Shown here: positions 34,705-42,840 of the stretch, piece by piece
Numbering within the stretch: position 1 is the stretch's first letter
Layout: the number at the start of each line of letters is the position of its first letter
DNA from: Amycolatopsis sp. CA-128772
GTDB taxonomy: Bacteria > Actinomycetota > Actinomycetes > Mycobacteriales > Pseudonocardiaceae
Length of the DNA: 64,000 nt
Reading direction: 5' to 3'
NCBI RefSeq assembly: GCF_002904295.1
Contig: NZ_PPHG01000018.1
Coordinates: 168,378 to 232,377, forward strand
Made by a program: the position numbers and the translations under genes
Notes under the pieces: generated by a model
What the model saw: only the letters and a program-made list of their open reading frames with translations
Databases searched by the model: none
What the model was told of the DNA's origin: nothing

Positions 34705-34850
34705 CGGGAAACCTCCGGAAGGGACAGGCCGAGGAACTTGACCGAGAAAACCCGGCGACAGGCGGAACACAGCCAGCCGCCGTTCTCTTCCGGCCGCAGG
34801 TCCTCGTCACCGCAATACGGGCAATAGAACGGTGTCGCTCGTTCGGTCAC
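34701..34850 (-). CDS. 49-residue zinc-ribbon protein of the sulfate operon
   Basis: Tiny protein whose Cys10/Cys13 (CPYC) and Cys28/Cys31 (CSAC) form a rubredoxin-like zinc or iron knuckle. The GTG start overlaps the sulfite reductase stop (GTGA), and its stop overlaps the cysH start (ATGA), so it is translated tightly between them. Function unknown; it may handle electrons or metal for sulfite or APS reduction (inference). A longer start 11 codons earlier is possible but would run into sirA. Confidence 0.8.
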   Translation of the reverse strand: MTERATPFYCPYCGDEDLRPEENGGWLCSACRRVFSVKFLGLSLPEVSR

Positions 34851-36541
34851 TGCAACGCGCTTTCCTCGGCACGCACGACCCACTGCGCGAACCGTTCGCC
34901 GGGCTGGCGTTCGGCGACGTAGTTGCGCACGACCCGCTCGACGTACCCGGTCAGCTCGTCCGAGGTCACCTTGTGGCCGCGCAGTTTCCGGCCGAACCCG
35001 GCGTCGAGGCCGAGCCCGCCGCCGAGGTGCACCTGGAAGCCTTCGACCTGGTTGCCGTCGGCGTCGGTGACGATCTGGCCCTTCAGGCCGATATCGGCGG
35101 TCTGGATCCGCGCGCAGGAGTTGGGGCAGCCGTTGAGGTGCACGGTCACCGGCGTGTCCAGCCCGGCCTGGATGTCGGCGAGGGACTTCTCAAGGTCCGC
35201 GACGAGCTGCTGCGCGCGGGCCTTCGTCTCGACGATGGCGAGCTTGCAGAACTCCAGCCCGGTGCAGGCCATCACCCCGCGCCGCCACGGCGACGGCTTC
35301 GTCTCCAGGCCGATCTCGGCCAGTTCGGCTTCGAGCGTGGCGACCTGGGCCTGGGGGACGTCGAGCACGACGACCTTCTGCTGCGGGGTGAGCCGCACCC
35401 GGCCCGAGCCGGCCCGCTCGGCGGCCTTGGCGACGGCGACGAGCGTGCCGCCGCTGGAGCGGCCGGCGACCGGCGCGGCGCCGACGTAGCAGTTGCCGTC
35501 GACCTGCGGGTGCACGCCGACGTGGTCGATCGGGACGGCCGGGTCCGCCGGTGGCGGGCCGTCGATCAGCGGGCGCTTGAGGTATTCGTCCTGCAGCACC
35601 TGCCGGAACTTTTCCGCGCCCCAGTCCTTGACCAGGAACTTCAGCCGGGCGCGCGAACGCAGCCGCCGGTAGCCGTAGTCGCGGAAGATCGAGATGACGC
35701 CTTCCCAGACGTCCGGGACCTCGTCCAGCGGCACCCAGGCGCCGAGGCGCTGCCCGAGCATCGGGTTGGTCGACAGGCCGCCGCCGACCCAGACGTCGAA
35801 GCCGGGTCCGTGCTCGGGGTGGTCGACGCCGACGAAGGCGACGTCGTGGATCTCGTGGGCGACGTCGGGCTGGCCCGAGATCGCGGTCTTGAACTTGCGC
35901 GGCAGGTTGGCGAACTCCGGCTTGCCGATGTACCGGCGCTTGATCTCGTCCAGCGCGGGCGTCCCGTCGATCACCTCGTCGGCCGAGATGCCGGCGACCG
36001 GCGAGCCGAGCATGACCCGCGGGCTGTCGCCGCACGCCTCCATCGTCGTCATGCCGGCGTTTTCGAGCTTGGCCCAGATCGCCGGGACGTCCTCGATCCG
36101 GATCCAGTGGTACTGGATGTTCTGCCGGTCGGTGATGTCGGCGGTGTCGCGCGCGTACGCCTGCGAGATCTCGCCGAGCACGGTGAGCTGGGCGGTGGTC
36201 AGGGCGCCGCCGTCGATGCGGACCCGCAGCATGAAGTAGCGGTCGTCGAGCTCTTCGGGCTCGAGCGTCGCGGTGCGGCCGCCGTCGATCCCCGGCTTGC
36301 GCTGGGTGTAGAGGCCGAACCAGCGGAACCGGCCGCGCAGGTCACCCGGGTCGATCGCGTCGAACCCGCGGTGGGCGTAGATGTTTTCGATCCGCGCCCG
36401 CACGTTGAGCGGGTGGTCGTCCTTCTTCGACCGCTCGTTCGGGTTGAGCGGCTCCCGGTAACCGAGCGCCCACTGCCCTTCGCCGCGCTTCTGCTTGGCG
36501 CGCGCGGGACGGGCGGGGGTATCGCGGGTGGGCGTGGTCAT
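34847..36541 (-). CDS. sirA: Ferredoxin-type sulfite reductase (SirA/NirA family)
   Basis: Siroheme and [4Fe-4S] enzyme of 564 residues. Two ferrodoxin-like half-domains and the cluster ligands in VMACTGLEFCKLA and HLNGCPNSCARIQ are visible. It reduces sulfite to sulfide with six electrons. First structural gene of the operon, ATG preceded by GGAGGA. Nitrite reductase is the alternative reading of the family, but the cys context settles it. A cysteine-containing leader peptide lies upstream. Confidence 0.93.
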   Translation of the reverse strand: MTTPTRDTPARPARAKQKRGEGQWALGYREPLNPNERSKKDDHPLNVRARIENIYAHRGFDAIDPGDLRGRFRWFGLYTQRKPGIDGGRTATLEPEELDDRYFMLRVRIDGGALTTAQLTVLGEISQAYARDTADITDRQNIQYHWIRIEDVPAIWAKLENAGMTTMEACGDSPRVMLGSPVAGISADEVIDGTPALDEIKRRYIGKPEFANLPRKFKTAISGQPDVAHEIHDVAFVGVDHPEHGPGFDVWVGGGLSTNPMLGQRLGAWVPLDEVPDVWEGVISIFRDYGYRRLRSRARLKFLVKDWGAEKFRQVLQDEYLKRPLIDGPPPADPAVPIDHVGVHPQVDGNCYVGAAPVAGRSSGGTLVAVAKAAERAGSGRVRLTPQQKVVVLDVPQAQVATLEAELAEIGLETKPSPWRRGVMACTGLEFCKLAIVETKARAQQLVADLEKSLADIQAGLDTPVTVHLNGCPNSCARIQTADIGLKGQIVTDADGNQVEGFQVHLGGGLGLDAGFGRKLRGHKVTSDELTGYVERVVRNYVAERQPGERFAQWVVRAEESALQ

Positions 36542-36578
36542 GAGGGATGTCCTCCGGGGCGGTTGGGAAGGCGTGACC

Positions 36579-36600
36579 GCGCGGCAGCGTTGCCGTGCGC
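36579..36600 (-). promoter_or_regulatory. Hairpin between leader peptide and sirA (candidate attenuator)
   Basis: GCGCGGCA pairs with TGCC-GT-GCGC (two-base bulge) around a 4-base loop. The hairpin sits 37 bases after the leader stop and 38 bases before the sirA start. Its stability and spacing fit an attenuation or ribosome-access switch, but no alternative pairing has been worked out. Confidence 0.45.
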
Positions 36601-36637
36601 GACCGGCCTGGTCCGTCGTCGTGGTGGTGGCAGGGAG

Positions 36638-36724
36638 TCAGCGGAACACGACACAGAGTGCGCTCGCCACACGCCGGAGATCGACGTGGCGGCGGGCCAC
36701 CAGGCGGATACCGGCGCGAGTCAC
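36638..36724 (-). CDS. Leader peptide of the sulfate operon (28 residues)
   Basis: GTG-initiated peptide containing LVARRHVDLRRVASALC, then VVFR and TGA. The RRHVDL-RVASALC pattern is one I know from short leader peptides found ahead of sulfur genes in many actinomycetes. A single Cys codon (residue 24) sits five codons from the stop, so ribosome pausing there could report cysteine supply. Upstream of it, 36725-36815, no other gene is visible. Confidence 0.75.
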   Translation of the reverse strand: MTRAGIRLVARRHVDLRRVASALCVVFR

Positions 36725-36815
36725 GTCGCCAGCGTCTCACGTGCCCAGAATGTGGTCGAGCCCCGCCCGAATGCTGGGACAAGGCTCACTACCTGGCCTT
36801 TCGGCCCACCGCACC

Positions 36816-38921
36816 TCAGCCGCGGCGGCTGCCGGAGCCGGCCCGGTTCGCCCAGTGGGCGAGGTTGGCGCGGGCGACCGCGGCTTCCGGGTGCTGCGGG
36901 CCGAGGACGCGGTCGAACGTCGGCAGCAGGTCGGTGAGCTGGTCGCGCGCGCCCGCCGGATCGCCGGCCTCGCCCGTCCAGTGGGCCAGGTTGTGCCGGG
37001 TGGTGAGGGTGAAGGGGTGCAGGCCGCCGAGCCGGTCCCGGCAGGCGGGCAGCAGGCGGACGAACTCGTCGCGCGCGCCCGCCGGGTTGCCGGCCTCGCC
37101 GGTCCAGTGCGCCAGGCTGCCGCGGACGGTGAGCGTGTCGAGGTGGTGCGGACCGAGCACCCGTTCGGTGAGCGGCAGCAGCGCGCGGAACTCGTCACGC
37201 GCGCCCGCCGGCGCACCGGTCCGGCCGATCCACTGGGCGAGGCTGCCGCGGACGGCGAGCGTGCCGGTATCCCGGGGACCGAAAACGCGGACGTAGGTCG
37301 CGTGCAGGGCCGTGTACTTCTCGCAGGCACCCGCCGGGTCGCCCGATTTCCCGGTCCAGTTGGCGAGGTTGCCGAGCGCGGTGAGGGTGAGCGGGTGTTC
37401 GGGGCCGAGCACCTCTTCACAGAGCGGGAGCAGCGCGGCGCATTCGGCGAGGGCGGCGGCGGTGTTGCCGGACACCGCCGTCCAGTACGCCTGGTTGTTG
37501 CGGGTGGTGAGGGTGACGGGGTGCCGGGCGCCCAGAACGGTTTCGCACAGGGGCACCAGGGCGGCGAACTGCGTCCGCGCGTCGCCCGCGTTTCCGGCCT
37601 GCCCGGTGCGGTCGGCGAGGTCGATGCGCGTGGCCAGGGTCTCGGGCGCGTCGGCGTCGAGGTGTTCCAGCAGTGCGCGCAGGTGCGTGTGGACCTGGTT
37701 CCACCGGTTCAGGGAGGCAGCGTCGTTCAGCACGGCCGGGGTGATCTCCAGCAGGAGCTCGTGGGCCGCCTGCGCCCAGTCGCCGGCCGTGCCCTCGGCC
37801 ACGAGCTGTTCGCGGTTCACCGCCTGCAGCAGCCGGTGCACGTCGACGGCCGCGGCCTTCCGCCCGCCGGTCGGGGTGAACAGGCTGTAGGACAACAGCT
37901 CGCCGACGGCCCGGTGCCGGGCCAGCTCGTCTTCGATCAGCGGCCGCAGCCGGGGTTCCAGCGACGCGGGCAGGGCGATGTAGGCCGGATCGGGCGGAGC
38001 CAGCAGCAGGCCGACCGGAATCGCGTCGGGGGCGTAGCAGCACAAGAGGTTCAAGACCGCGCGGGCGGTGGCGGGCAGCCGCTCGATGGCCAGCTGCCAG
38101 GTGGTGGCCACGGTGTGCGGGTAGCCGTCGCCGAGGCGCCCTTCGCGGTGGAGCTCGGCGCGGTTGCGGCGGTACAGCCGCAGGTAGGTCGCCAGGTCGA
38201 GGGCGTTCGCGCGGGCGAACGACCCGGCCTGGACCAGGGCCAGGGGGAGCCGGTCCACCTCCCGGGCGAGGGTGATCGCGCTGGCGCGGTCGTCGTCCTG
38301 GGTCAGGGAGAGGAGCAGGTCCGCGGCGGCGTCGAGGCCGAGCTTGGTCACCGGCACCAGCACCTCGTCGGGCCAGTGCGACGCCTGGCTGGTCACCAGG
38401 ACCAGGCCGGCGCCCGCGGCCGGGATCAGCCGGGCGGCCGTGGCCGGTTCGGTGACGTTGTCCAGGACCAGCAGCCACGGCGCCGGTTGCCGGGCGAGGG
38501 CGGCGTGGGCCGCGGTCACCGCGTCCCGGATGTGGCGGGCGCCGTCCGGGTTCAGCAGCTCGAGCAGCGCGCGGAACTCCCGGTCGACCGCCGCGGGGTC
38601 CTCGGCGTGCACCCACCACACGACGCCGTAGTCCTCCCGGTGCCGGGTGGCGTAGGCGCGGGCCAGGCTCGTCTTGCCGACGCCGCCCAGCCCGGCCAGC
38701 ACCCGGACGACCGGGCGGTCCGGCCGGCCGGCGGCGGCCGTGCGCAGCCGGCGGAGTTCGTCGTCGCGGCCCACGATCGGGGCGAGCTGGTTGATGTGGG
38801 GCGAGACCGGGTGGTCCAGGGCGAAGCCGGCGGTCCGGCCGGGCGCGGTGACGAAGACCTGGCCGGCCGTGCCGATGGCGGTGCCGGAGTACCCGGCGTG
38901 CAGCGAGCCGGACGCGGTCAG
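36816..38921 (-). CDS. STAND ATPase (NB-ARC-like) with tetratricopeptide-type repeats
   Basis: Protein of about 701 residues. P-loop GLGGVGKTS (about 77-85), Walker B PWLLVLDNV and LPLALVQAG form an NB-ARC/NTPase module; a helical region follows; the last 300 residues are TPR-like repeats of about 42 residues (HPLTLTALGNLANWTG type), at least six in number. STAND proteins assemble on sensing a trigger. No effector domain is seen at the N-terminus. The start is uncertain: the best candidate is a CTG at 38921 overlapping the partner stop (CTGA); the first in-frame GTG lies at the GRDDEL segment and would cut the domain. Confidence 0.8.
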   Translation of the reverse strand: MTASGSLHAGYSGTAIGTAGQVFVTAPGRTAGFALDHPVSPHINQLAPIVGRDDELRRLRTAAAGRPDRPVVRVLAGLGGVGKTSLARAYATRHREDYGVVWWVHAEDPAAVDREFRALLELLNPDGARHIRDAVTAAHAALARQPAPWLLVLDNVTEPATAARLIPAAGAGLVLVTSQASHWPDEVLVPVTKLGLDAAADLLLSLTQDDDRASAITLAREVDRLPLALVQAGSFARANALDLATYLRLYRRNRAELHREGRLGDGYPHTVATTWQLAIERLPATARAVLNLLCCYAPDAIPVGLLLAPPDPAYIALPASLEPRLRPLIEDELARHRAVGELLSYSLFTPTGGRKAAAVDVHRLLQAVNREQLVAEGTAGDWAQAAHELLLEITPAVLNDAASLNRWNQVHTHLRALLEHLDADAPETLATRIDLADRTGQAGNAGDARTQFAALVPLCETVLGARHPVTLTTRNNQAYWTAVSGNTAAALAECAALLPLCEEVLGPEHPLTLTALGNLANWTGKSGDPAGACEKYTALHATYVRVFGPRDTGTLAVRGSLAQWIGRTGAPAGARDEFRALLPLTERVLGPHHLDTLTVRGSLAHWTGEAGNPAGARDEFVRLLPACRDRLGGLHPFTLTTRHNLAHWTGEAGDPAGARDQLTDLLPTFDRVLGPQHPEAAVARANLAHWANRAGSGSRRG

Positions 38922-39358
38922 CCTTCCGACCGGTCCGGCCGGGGAGGGTCCGCGAAGTTCACCTGCCCGCCGGTCACGCCGCCGATCGAGATGCCGCCGC
39001 GGTCGGCGCGGACGTCCCCGTGGACGACCACGTTGTGCGAGCCGCCGGACGCTTCGAGCTCGGCCACCGCCTTCTCGACCGCGGCGGTGAACACCGGGTC
39101 CTGCTCCACCGCGTCCTCGAGAGCCAGCCGGACCCGGGCCTGCGTGCGGGTGCCCACTTCGCCCGTCTGCGCGGCTTCCTCGCGGAGCTTCTCCAGGGCC
39201 GGGTCGTCGCCGAGCTTCGCCGCGACCAGGTCGTGCAGCCGGTCGAGCCCGGCGTCGATGGCCTGGTCGACTTCGGCGTCGACCCGCTTGCCCACCCGGC
39301 CCGCCTTGCGCACGGCCCACGCGATGAGCCAGCCGACCGCGACTTCGAGACCCGTCAT
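38918..39358 (-). CDS. Helical partner of the STAND ATPase, with C-terminal glycine motif
   Basis: Protein of 146 residues, not a family I can name. It starts with a hydrophobic helix (VAVGWLIAWAVRKAGRV), then charged helices, then a C-terminal stretch VVVHGDVRADRGGISIGGVT. A similar pattern, SLHAGYSGTAIGTAGQV, opens the STAND protein encoded next, suggesting a shared assembly element. The stop overlaps the probable start of the STAND gene. Confidence 0.7.
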   Translation of the reverse strand: MTGLEVAVGWLIAWAVRKAGRVGKRVDAEVDQAIDAGLDRLHDLVAAKLGDDPALEKLREEAAQTGEVGTRTQARVRLALEDAVEQDPVFTAAVEKAVAELEASGGSHNVVVHGDVRADRGGISIGGVTGGQVNFADPPRPDRSEG

Positions 39359-39414
39359 GCCGGAAATAGTCGCACACGACTGCGGGGCGTTACGCTGCTT
39401 GCGCCGAGCAAACG

Positions 39415-39442
39415 ACTATGGTTAAAGTACTACGAACATAGT
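39415..39442. promoter_or_regulatory. Interrupted palindrome in the STAND/VOC divergent region
   Basis: ACTATG (39415) and CATAGT (39442 end) are inverted arms centred exactly on the small palindrome AGTACT (39426-39431). The region is AT-rich compared with everything around it, so it probably holds a promoter and operator for the VOC gene, the STAND pair or both. Confidence 0.45.
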
Positions 39443-39464
39443 GATTAACAAGAAGGAGAGCGGT

Positions 39465-39881
39465 TTGCAGGTCAGAGGTTTCGGGGCGGGCTACCTGGTC
39501 GACGACGTCGCGGCGACCACCCGCTTCTACGCGGACGTCATCGGCCTGCCGGTCACGGTCGAGCTGGACTGGTTCGCCAGCGTCAACGCCGGCGCGCCCG
39601 GGTTCGAGATCAGCTTCGTGCAGCGCGGGCACGAGTCCGTCCCGCCCGGCTACCGCGCGCCGGAGACGACCGGGCTGATGTTCGGGCTGGTCGTCGAAGA
39701 CGCCCGGGCGGAGGCGAAACGCCTGGAAGAAGCCGGTGTGGAGCTGGTGACGCCGGTCGTCGACGAGGAGTATGGGCAGCGGCACTTCTACGTCGCGGAC
39801 CCGGACGGCGTGCTGCTCGACGTCATCGAGGTGATCCCGGCCGACCCGGAGTGGGCGGCGGCCCACCTTCCGGCGTCGTAA
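39465..39881 (+). CDS. VOC-fold protein
   Basis: Glyoxalase/bleomycin-resistance fold protein of 138 residues: AGYLVDDVAATTRFYADVIG at the start and HFYVADPDGVLLDVIEVI at the end. Substrate unknown. The TTG at 39465 is preferred because AAGGAG lies 6 bases upstream; a GTG 8 codons earlier would place that sequence inside the gene. Confidence 0.8.
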   Translation: MQVRGFGAGYLVDDVAATTRFYADVIGLPVTVELDWFASVNAGAPGFEISFVQRGHESVPPGYRAPETTGLMFGLVVEDARAEAKRLEEAGVELVTPVVDEEYGQRHFYVADPDGVLLDVIEVIPADPEWAAAHLPAS

Positions 39882-39927
39882 CGGGTGTTGACCCGATCGG
39901 CCCCTCGAGGCGACGGGGCGTGACGGG

Positions 39928-41160
39928 GTGGACAATCCGGGGGTGTCCGCACTGCGTCCCGGCCCCGCCGCACCGATCGACCCGGCGTTGCCGGAAAGCG
40001 CGCTGAAAGAGCTCGGCAGCCGAGCGTTCGGCGTGTACGTGCACGTCCCGTTCTGCGCCACGCGCTGCGGCTACTGCGACTTCAACACCTACACCGCGGG
40101 GGAGCTCGACACCGGTTCGTCGCCGCAGTCCTGGCTCGACGGGCTGCGCCGCGAGCTGGAGCTCGCCGCGCGGGTGCTCGTCGTCCCGCCCGCCGCCGAC
40201 ACCGTGTTCGTCGGCGGCGGCACCCCGTCGCTGCTCGGTGCGGACGGGCTGCGTTCGGTGCTCGACGCGGTCCGCGACGTCTTCGGGCTCGCCCCCGGGG
40301 CCGAGGTGACGACGGAATCGAACCCCGAGTCGACGTCGCCGGAGTTCTTCGCCGGCATCCGCGAGGCCGGCTACACGCGGGTGTCGCTGGGTATGCAGTC
40401 GGCCGCGTCGCACGTGCTGAAGATCCTCGACCGCGTGCACACCCCGGGCCGGCCGGGGCAGGCCGTCGCCGAGGCGCGCGCGGCGGGGTTCGAGCACGTG
40501 AACCTCGACGTGATCTACGGCACGCCGGGCGAGCGGCCCGACGACCTCCGCGCGACGCTCGACGCGGTGCTGGGCGCCGGCGTCGACCACGTCTCCGCCT
40601 ACGCGCTGATCGTCGAGGAGGGCACGGCGCTGGCCCGCCGCGTGCGCCGCGGCGAGCTGCCCGCGCCGGACGACGACGTGCTGGCGGCGGACTACGAGAT
40701 GATCGACGGGATGCTGTCGTCGGCGGGGCTGCGCTGGTACGAGGTGTCCAACTGGGCGGCCTCCGACGCGGCCCGCTGCCGCCACAACCTCGGCTACTGG
40801 CGGGGCGACGACTGGTGGGGCGCCGGCCCGGGCGCGCACAGCCACGTCGGCGGGGTGCGCTGGTGGAACGTCAAGCACCCGGCCCGCTACACGGCTCTGC
40901 TCGCGGACGGCCGGTCGCCCGCGGGCGGGCGCGAGGTGCTCACCGACGACGACCAGCACCTCGAACGGATCATGCTCGAGCTCCGCGTCGCCGAAGGGCT
41001 GCCGCTGGACGTGCTGGACGAGCCCGGGCTCGCCGAGGCCCGCGCGGCCGCGGCCGAGGGCCTGCTCGACCCGTCCGCTTTGGACAGCCGGGGCCGCGCG
41101 GTGCTCACCGACCGCGGCCGGCTGCTGGCCGACGGGGTGGTGCGCCGCCTCGCCGGTTAG
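39928..41160 (+). CDS. hemW: HemW, radical-SAM heme chaperone (coproporphyrinogen oxidase-like)
   Basis: Radical SAM protein of 410 residues. VYVHVPFCATRCGYCDFN has the CxxxCxxC cluster and the extra Phe of the HemN/HemW group; the C-terminal HemN_C domain (GLRWYEVSNWA, GDDWWGAGPGAHS) follows. HemW lacks coproporphyrinogen oxidase activity and handles heme. Two GTG starts are possible, 39928 and 39943; the second gives 405 residues. Confidence 0.9.
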   Translation: MDNPGVSALRPGPAAPIDPALPESALKELGSRAFGVYVHVPFCATRCGYCDFNTYTAGELDTGSSPQSWLDGLRRELELAARVLVVPPAADTVFVGGGTPSLLGADGLRSVLDAVRDVFGLAPGAEVTTESNPESTSPEFFAGIREAGYTRVSLGMQSAASHVLKILDRVHTPGRPGQAVAEARAAGFEHVNLDVIYGTPGERPDDLRATLDAVLGAGVDHVSAYALIVEEGTALARRVRRGELPAPDDDVLAADYEMIDGMLSSAGLRWYEVSNWAASDAARCRHNLGYWRGDDWWGAGPGAHSHVGGVRWWNVKHPARYTALLADGRSPAGGREVLTDDDQHLERIMLELRVAEGLPLDVLDEPGLAEARAAAAEGLLDPSALDSRGRAVLTDRGRLLADGVVRRLAG

Positions 41161-41183
41161 GGATTAAAACCCGGGACCCGGTG

Positions 41184-41202
41184 GTTGCTTGTATTGAGCA
41201 AC
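41184..41202. promoter_or_regulatory. Inverted repeat before an MDR oxidoreductase gene
   Basis: GTTGCT, 7 bases, AGCAAC lies 19 bases before the ATG at 41221 and just upstream of the CGAGGAGG Shine-Dalgarno sequence. Likely operator; the protein is not identified, and the motif differs from the 18-bp repeats near the adjacent TetR gene. Confidence 0.35.
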
Positions 41203-41220
41203 GACTTTCGAGGAGGCCCC

Positions 41221-42141
41221 ATGGCGCGCGCGATCAGGTTCGACGAGTACGGCGACGTGGAGGTTCTGCGGGTCGAGGAGGTGCCGCGGCCGACGCCGGG
41301 GGCGGGCCAGGTGCTGGTCGAGGTCCGCGCCGCGGGCATCAACCCGGGCGAGGCGTCGATCCGGAAGGGACTGCTCCACGCGCGCTTCCCGGCGACGTTC
41401 CCGTCGGGGCAGGGCAGCGACTTCGCGGGGGTGGTCGTTTCGCTCGGCGAAGGCGTCTCGGAGATCGCCGTCGGCGACGAGGTGATCGGGTTCGTCGACA
41501 CGCGGTCGAGCCACGCGGACTTCGTGGTCGCGGAGGCCGGGAACCTCACACCGCGGCCGGACGGTGTCCCGTGGGAGGTCGCCGGCTCGCTGTTCGTCGC
41601 CGGCACGACCGCGTACGCCGCGCTGAGCGCGGTGTGCCCGCGCGAAGGCGAGACGGTCGTCGTCTCGGGGGCGGCGGGCGGGGTGGGCTCGCTCGTGGTG
41701 CAGCTGGCGAAGCTGGCCGGTGCCTCGGTGATCGGCCTCGCCGGCGAAGCGAACCACGAGTGGCTGCGCGAACTCGGCGTCATCCCGGTGTCCTACGGCG
41801 ACGGTGTGCTCGAGCGGATCCGCGAGGCCGCGGTGGACGGTGTGCACGCGTTCGTCGACACCTTCGGCGACGGGTACGTGGAACTGGCGCTGCACCTGGG
41901 CATCCACCCCGGGCGGATCGACACGATCATCGACTTCGCCGCGGCGGAGAAGTACAACGTGAAGGCCGACGGCAACGCGGCCGCGGCGTCGGCCGACGTG
42001 CTGCGCGAGCTGGGTTTGCTGCTGGACAAGGGATTGCTGACGCTGCCGATCGCCCGGGTGTACCCGCTGGAGGAGGTCCGGGACGCCTATCGCGAGCTGG
42101 AGCAGCGGCACACGCGCGGCAAGATCGTGCTGCGGCCCTAG
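41221..42141 (+). CDS. NADP-dependent MDR oxidoreductase (quinone reductase-like)
   Basis: Protein of 306 residues: GroES-like domain (VLVEVRAAGINPGEASIRKG, GSDFAGVVVSLG) and Rossmann domain (VVVSGAAGGVGSLVVQLAK). Zinc-binding cysteines are not seen. Substrate unknown, possibly an enone or quinone. ATG chosen for its AGGAGG. Stops in CTAG (42138-42141) shared with the convergent TetR gene. Confidence 0.85.
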   Translation: MARAIRFDEYGDVEVLRVEEVPRPTPGAGQVLVEVRAAGINPGEASIRKGLLHARFPATFPSGQGSDFAGVVVSLGEGVSEIAVGDEVIGFVDTRSSHADFVVAEAGNLTPRPDGVPWEVAGSLFVAGTTAYAALSAVCPREGETVVVSGAAGGVGSLVVQLAKLAGASVIGLAGEANHEWLRELGVIPVSYGDGVLERIREAAVDGVHAFVDTFGDGYVELALHLGIHPGRIDTIIDFAAAEKYNVKADGNAAAASADVLRELGLLLDKGLLTLPIARVYPLEEVRDAYRELEQRHTRGKIVLRP

Positions 42142-42839
42142 TTTCTCGCCAGCGCCTTCAGCCCGGCGAGGAACGCTTCGAGCGCGAACTCGAGGCGTTC
42201 CTTGGCCGTTTCCGCGGAGAAGAACTCGCCGACCTGCAGCAGGTGGGGGAACGACTCGGCGGGCAGTGACCGCATGTACGCCACCATCTGCTTGCCGCGT
42301 TCGCCGGCTTCGTCCTGGTTGATCTCGCCCCAGGTCCAGCCGCTCGCTTCGTAGGCGTACGCCTTGGCGTAGAGGGAAAGGGCGTCGCCCGCGAAGGTCG
42401 CCTGCTTGAGGGTCAGGCCGCCCGCGCGAAGCAGGGCGAGCATCCCTTCGCCCTGCTTCAGCGAGTTGGGCGTGACCGGCACGGCGATGTCCCACGCGAT
42501 GCGCGCGATGCCGCGGTGCGCGGCCATCACCTGGATCTGGTCGCGGACGAGGTCCTTGACCTGCTCGTCCCAGCGCGCCGGGTCCGGCTCCGGGACCAGC
42601 ACGTCGGCGAGCACGGCGTCGAGCATCAGCTCCGCCAGTTCGTCCTTGTTCGAGACGTGCGCGTAGAGCGACGCGGGCCCGGTCTCCAGCTCCTGGGCGA
42701 TCCGCCGCATGGTGACCGCGTCGAACCCCTCGTCGTCCAGGACGATCAGGGCCGCTCGCACGATGGTGGCCTGGGAGAGGGCGGGTTTCGCGGCACGGCG
42801 GCGGGGAGCGCTGCGCCACGGCGGCGGGGGAACGGTCAC
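42138..42839 (-). CDS. TetR-family regulator with C-terminal TetR_C domain
   Basis: Protein of 233 residues. HTH region LSQATIVRAALIVLDDEGFD then MRRIAQELETGPASLYAHVSNKDEL is standard, followed by the alpha-helical ligand domain. GTG start at 42839. Immediately upstream are four 18-bp tandem copies of an inverted repeat, and a possible -10 TACAGT on the minus strand would put the transcript start at the GTG, giving a leaderless message. It probably represses both itself and the divergent SgcJ-like gene. Confidence 0.88.
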   Translation of the reverse strand: MTVPPPPWRSAPRRRAAKPALSQATIVRAALIVLDDEGFDAVTMRRIAQELETGPASLYAHVSNKDELAELMLDAVLADVLVPEPDPARWDEQVKDLVRDQIQVMAAHRGIARIAWDIAVPVTPNSLKQGEGMLALLRAGGLTLKQATFAGDALSLYAKAYAYEASGWTWGEINQDEAGERGKQMVAYMRSLPAESFPHLLQVGEFFSAETAKERLEFALEAFLAGLKALARN

Positions 42840-42840
42840 C

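Noticed and set aside
36342..36782. A 146-codon minus-strand frame over the sirA start and leader
   Set aside because: Overlaps the sirA N-terminus in another frame; the 28-codon leader explains the region better.
36816..39377. One continuous 853-residue STAND protein starting at 39377
   Set aside because: The first 150 residues in that frame are Arg/Gly/Pro-rich and antisense-like, while another frame encodes a good 146-residue protein there.
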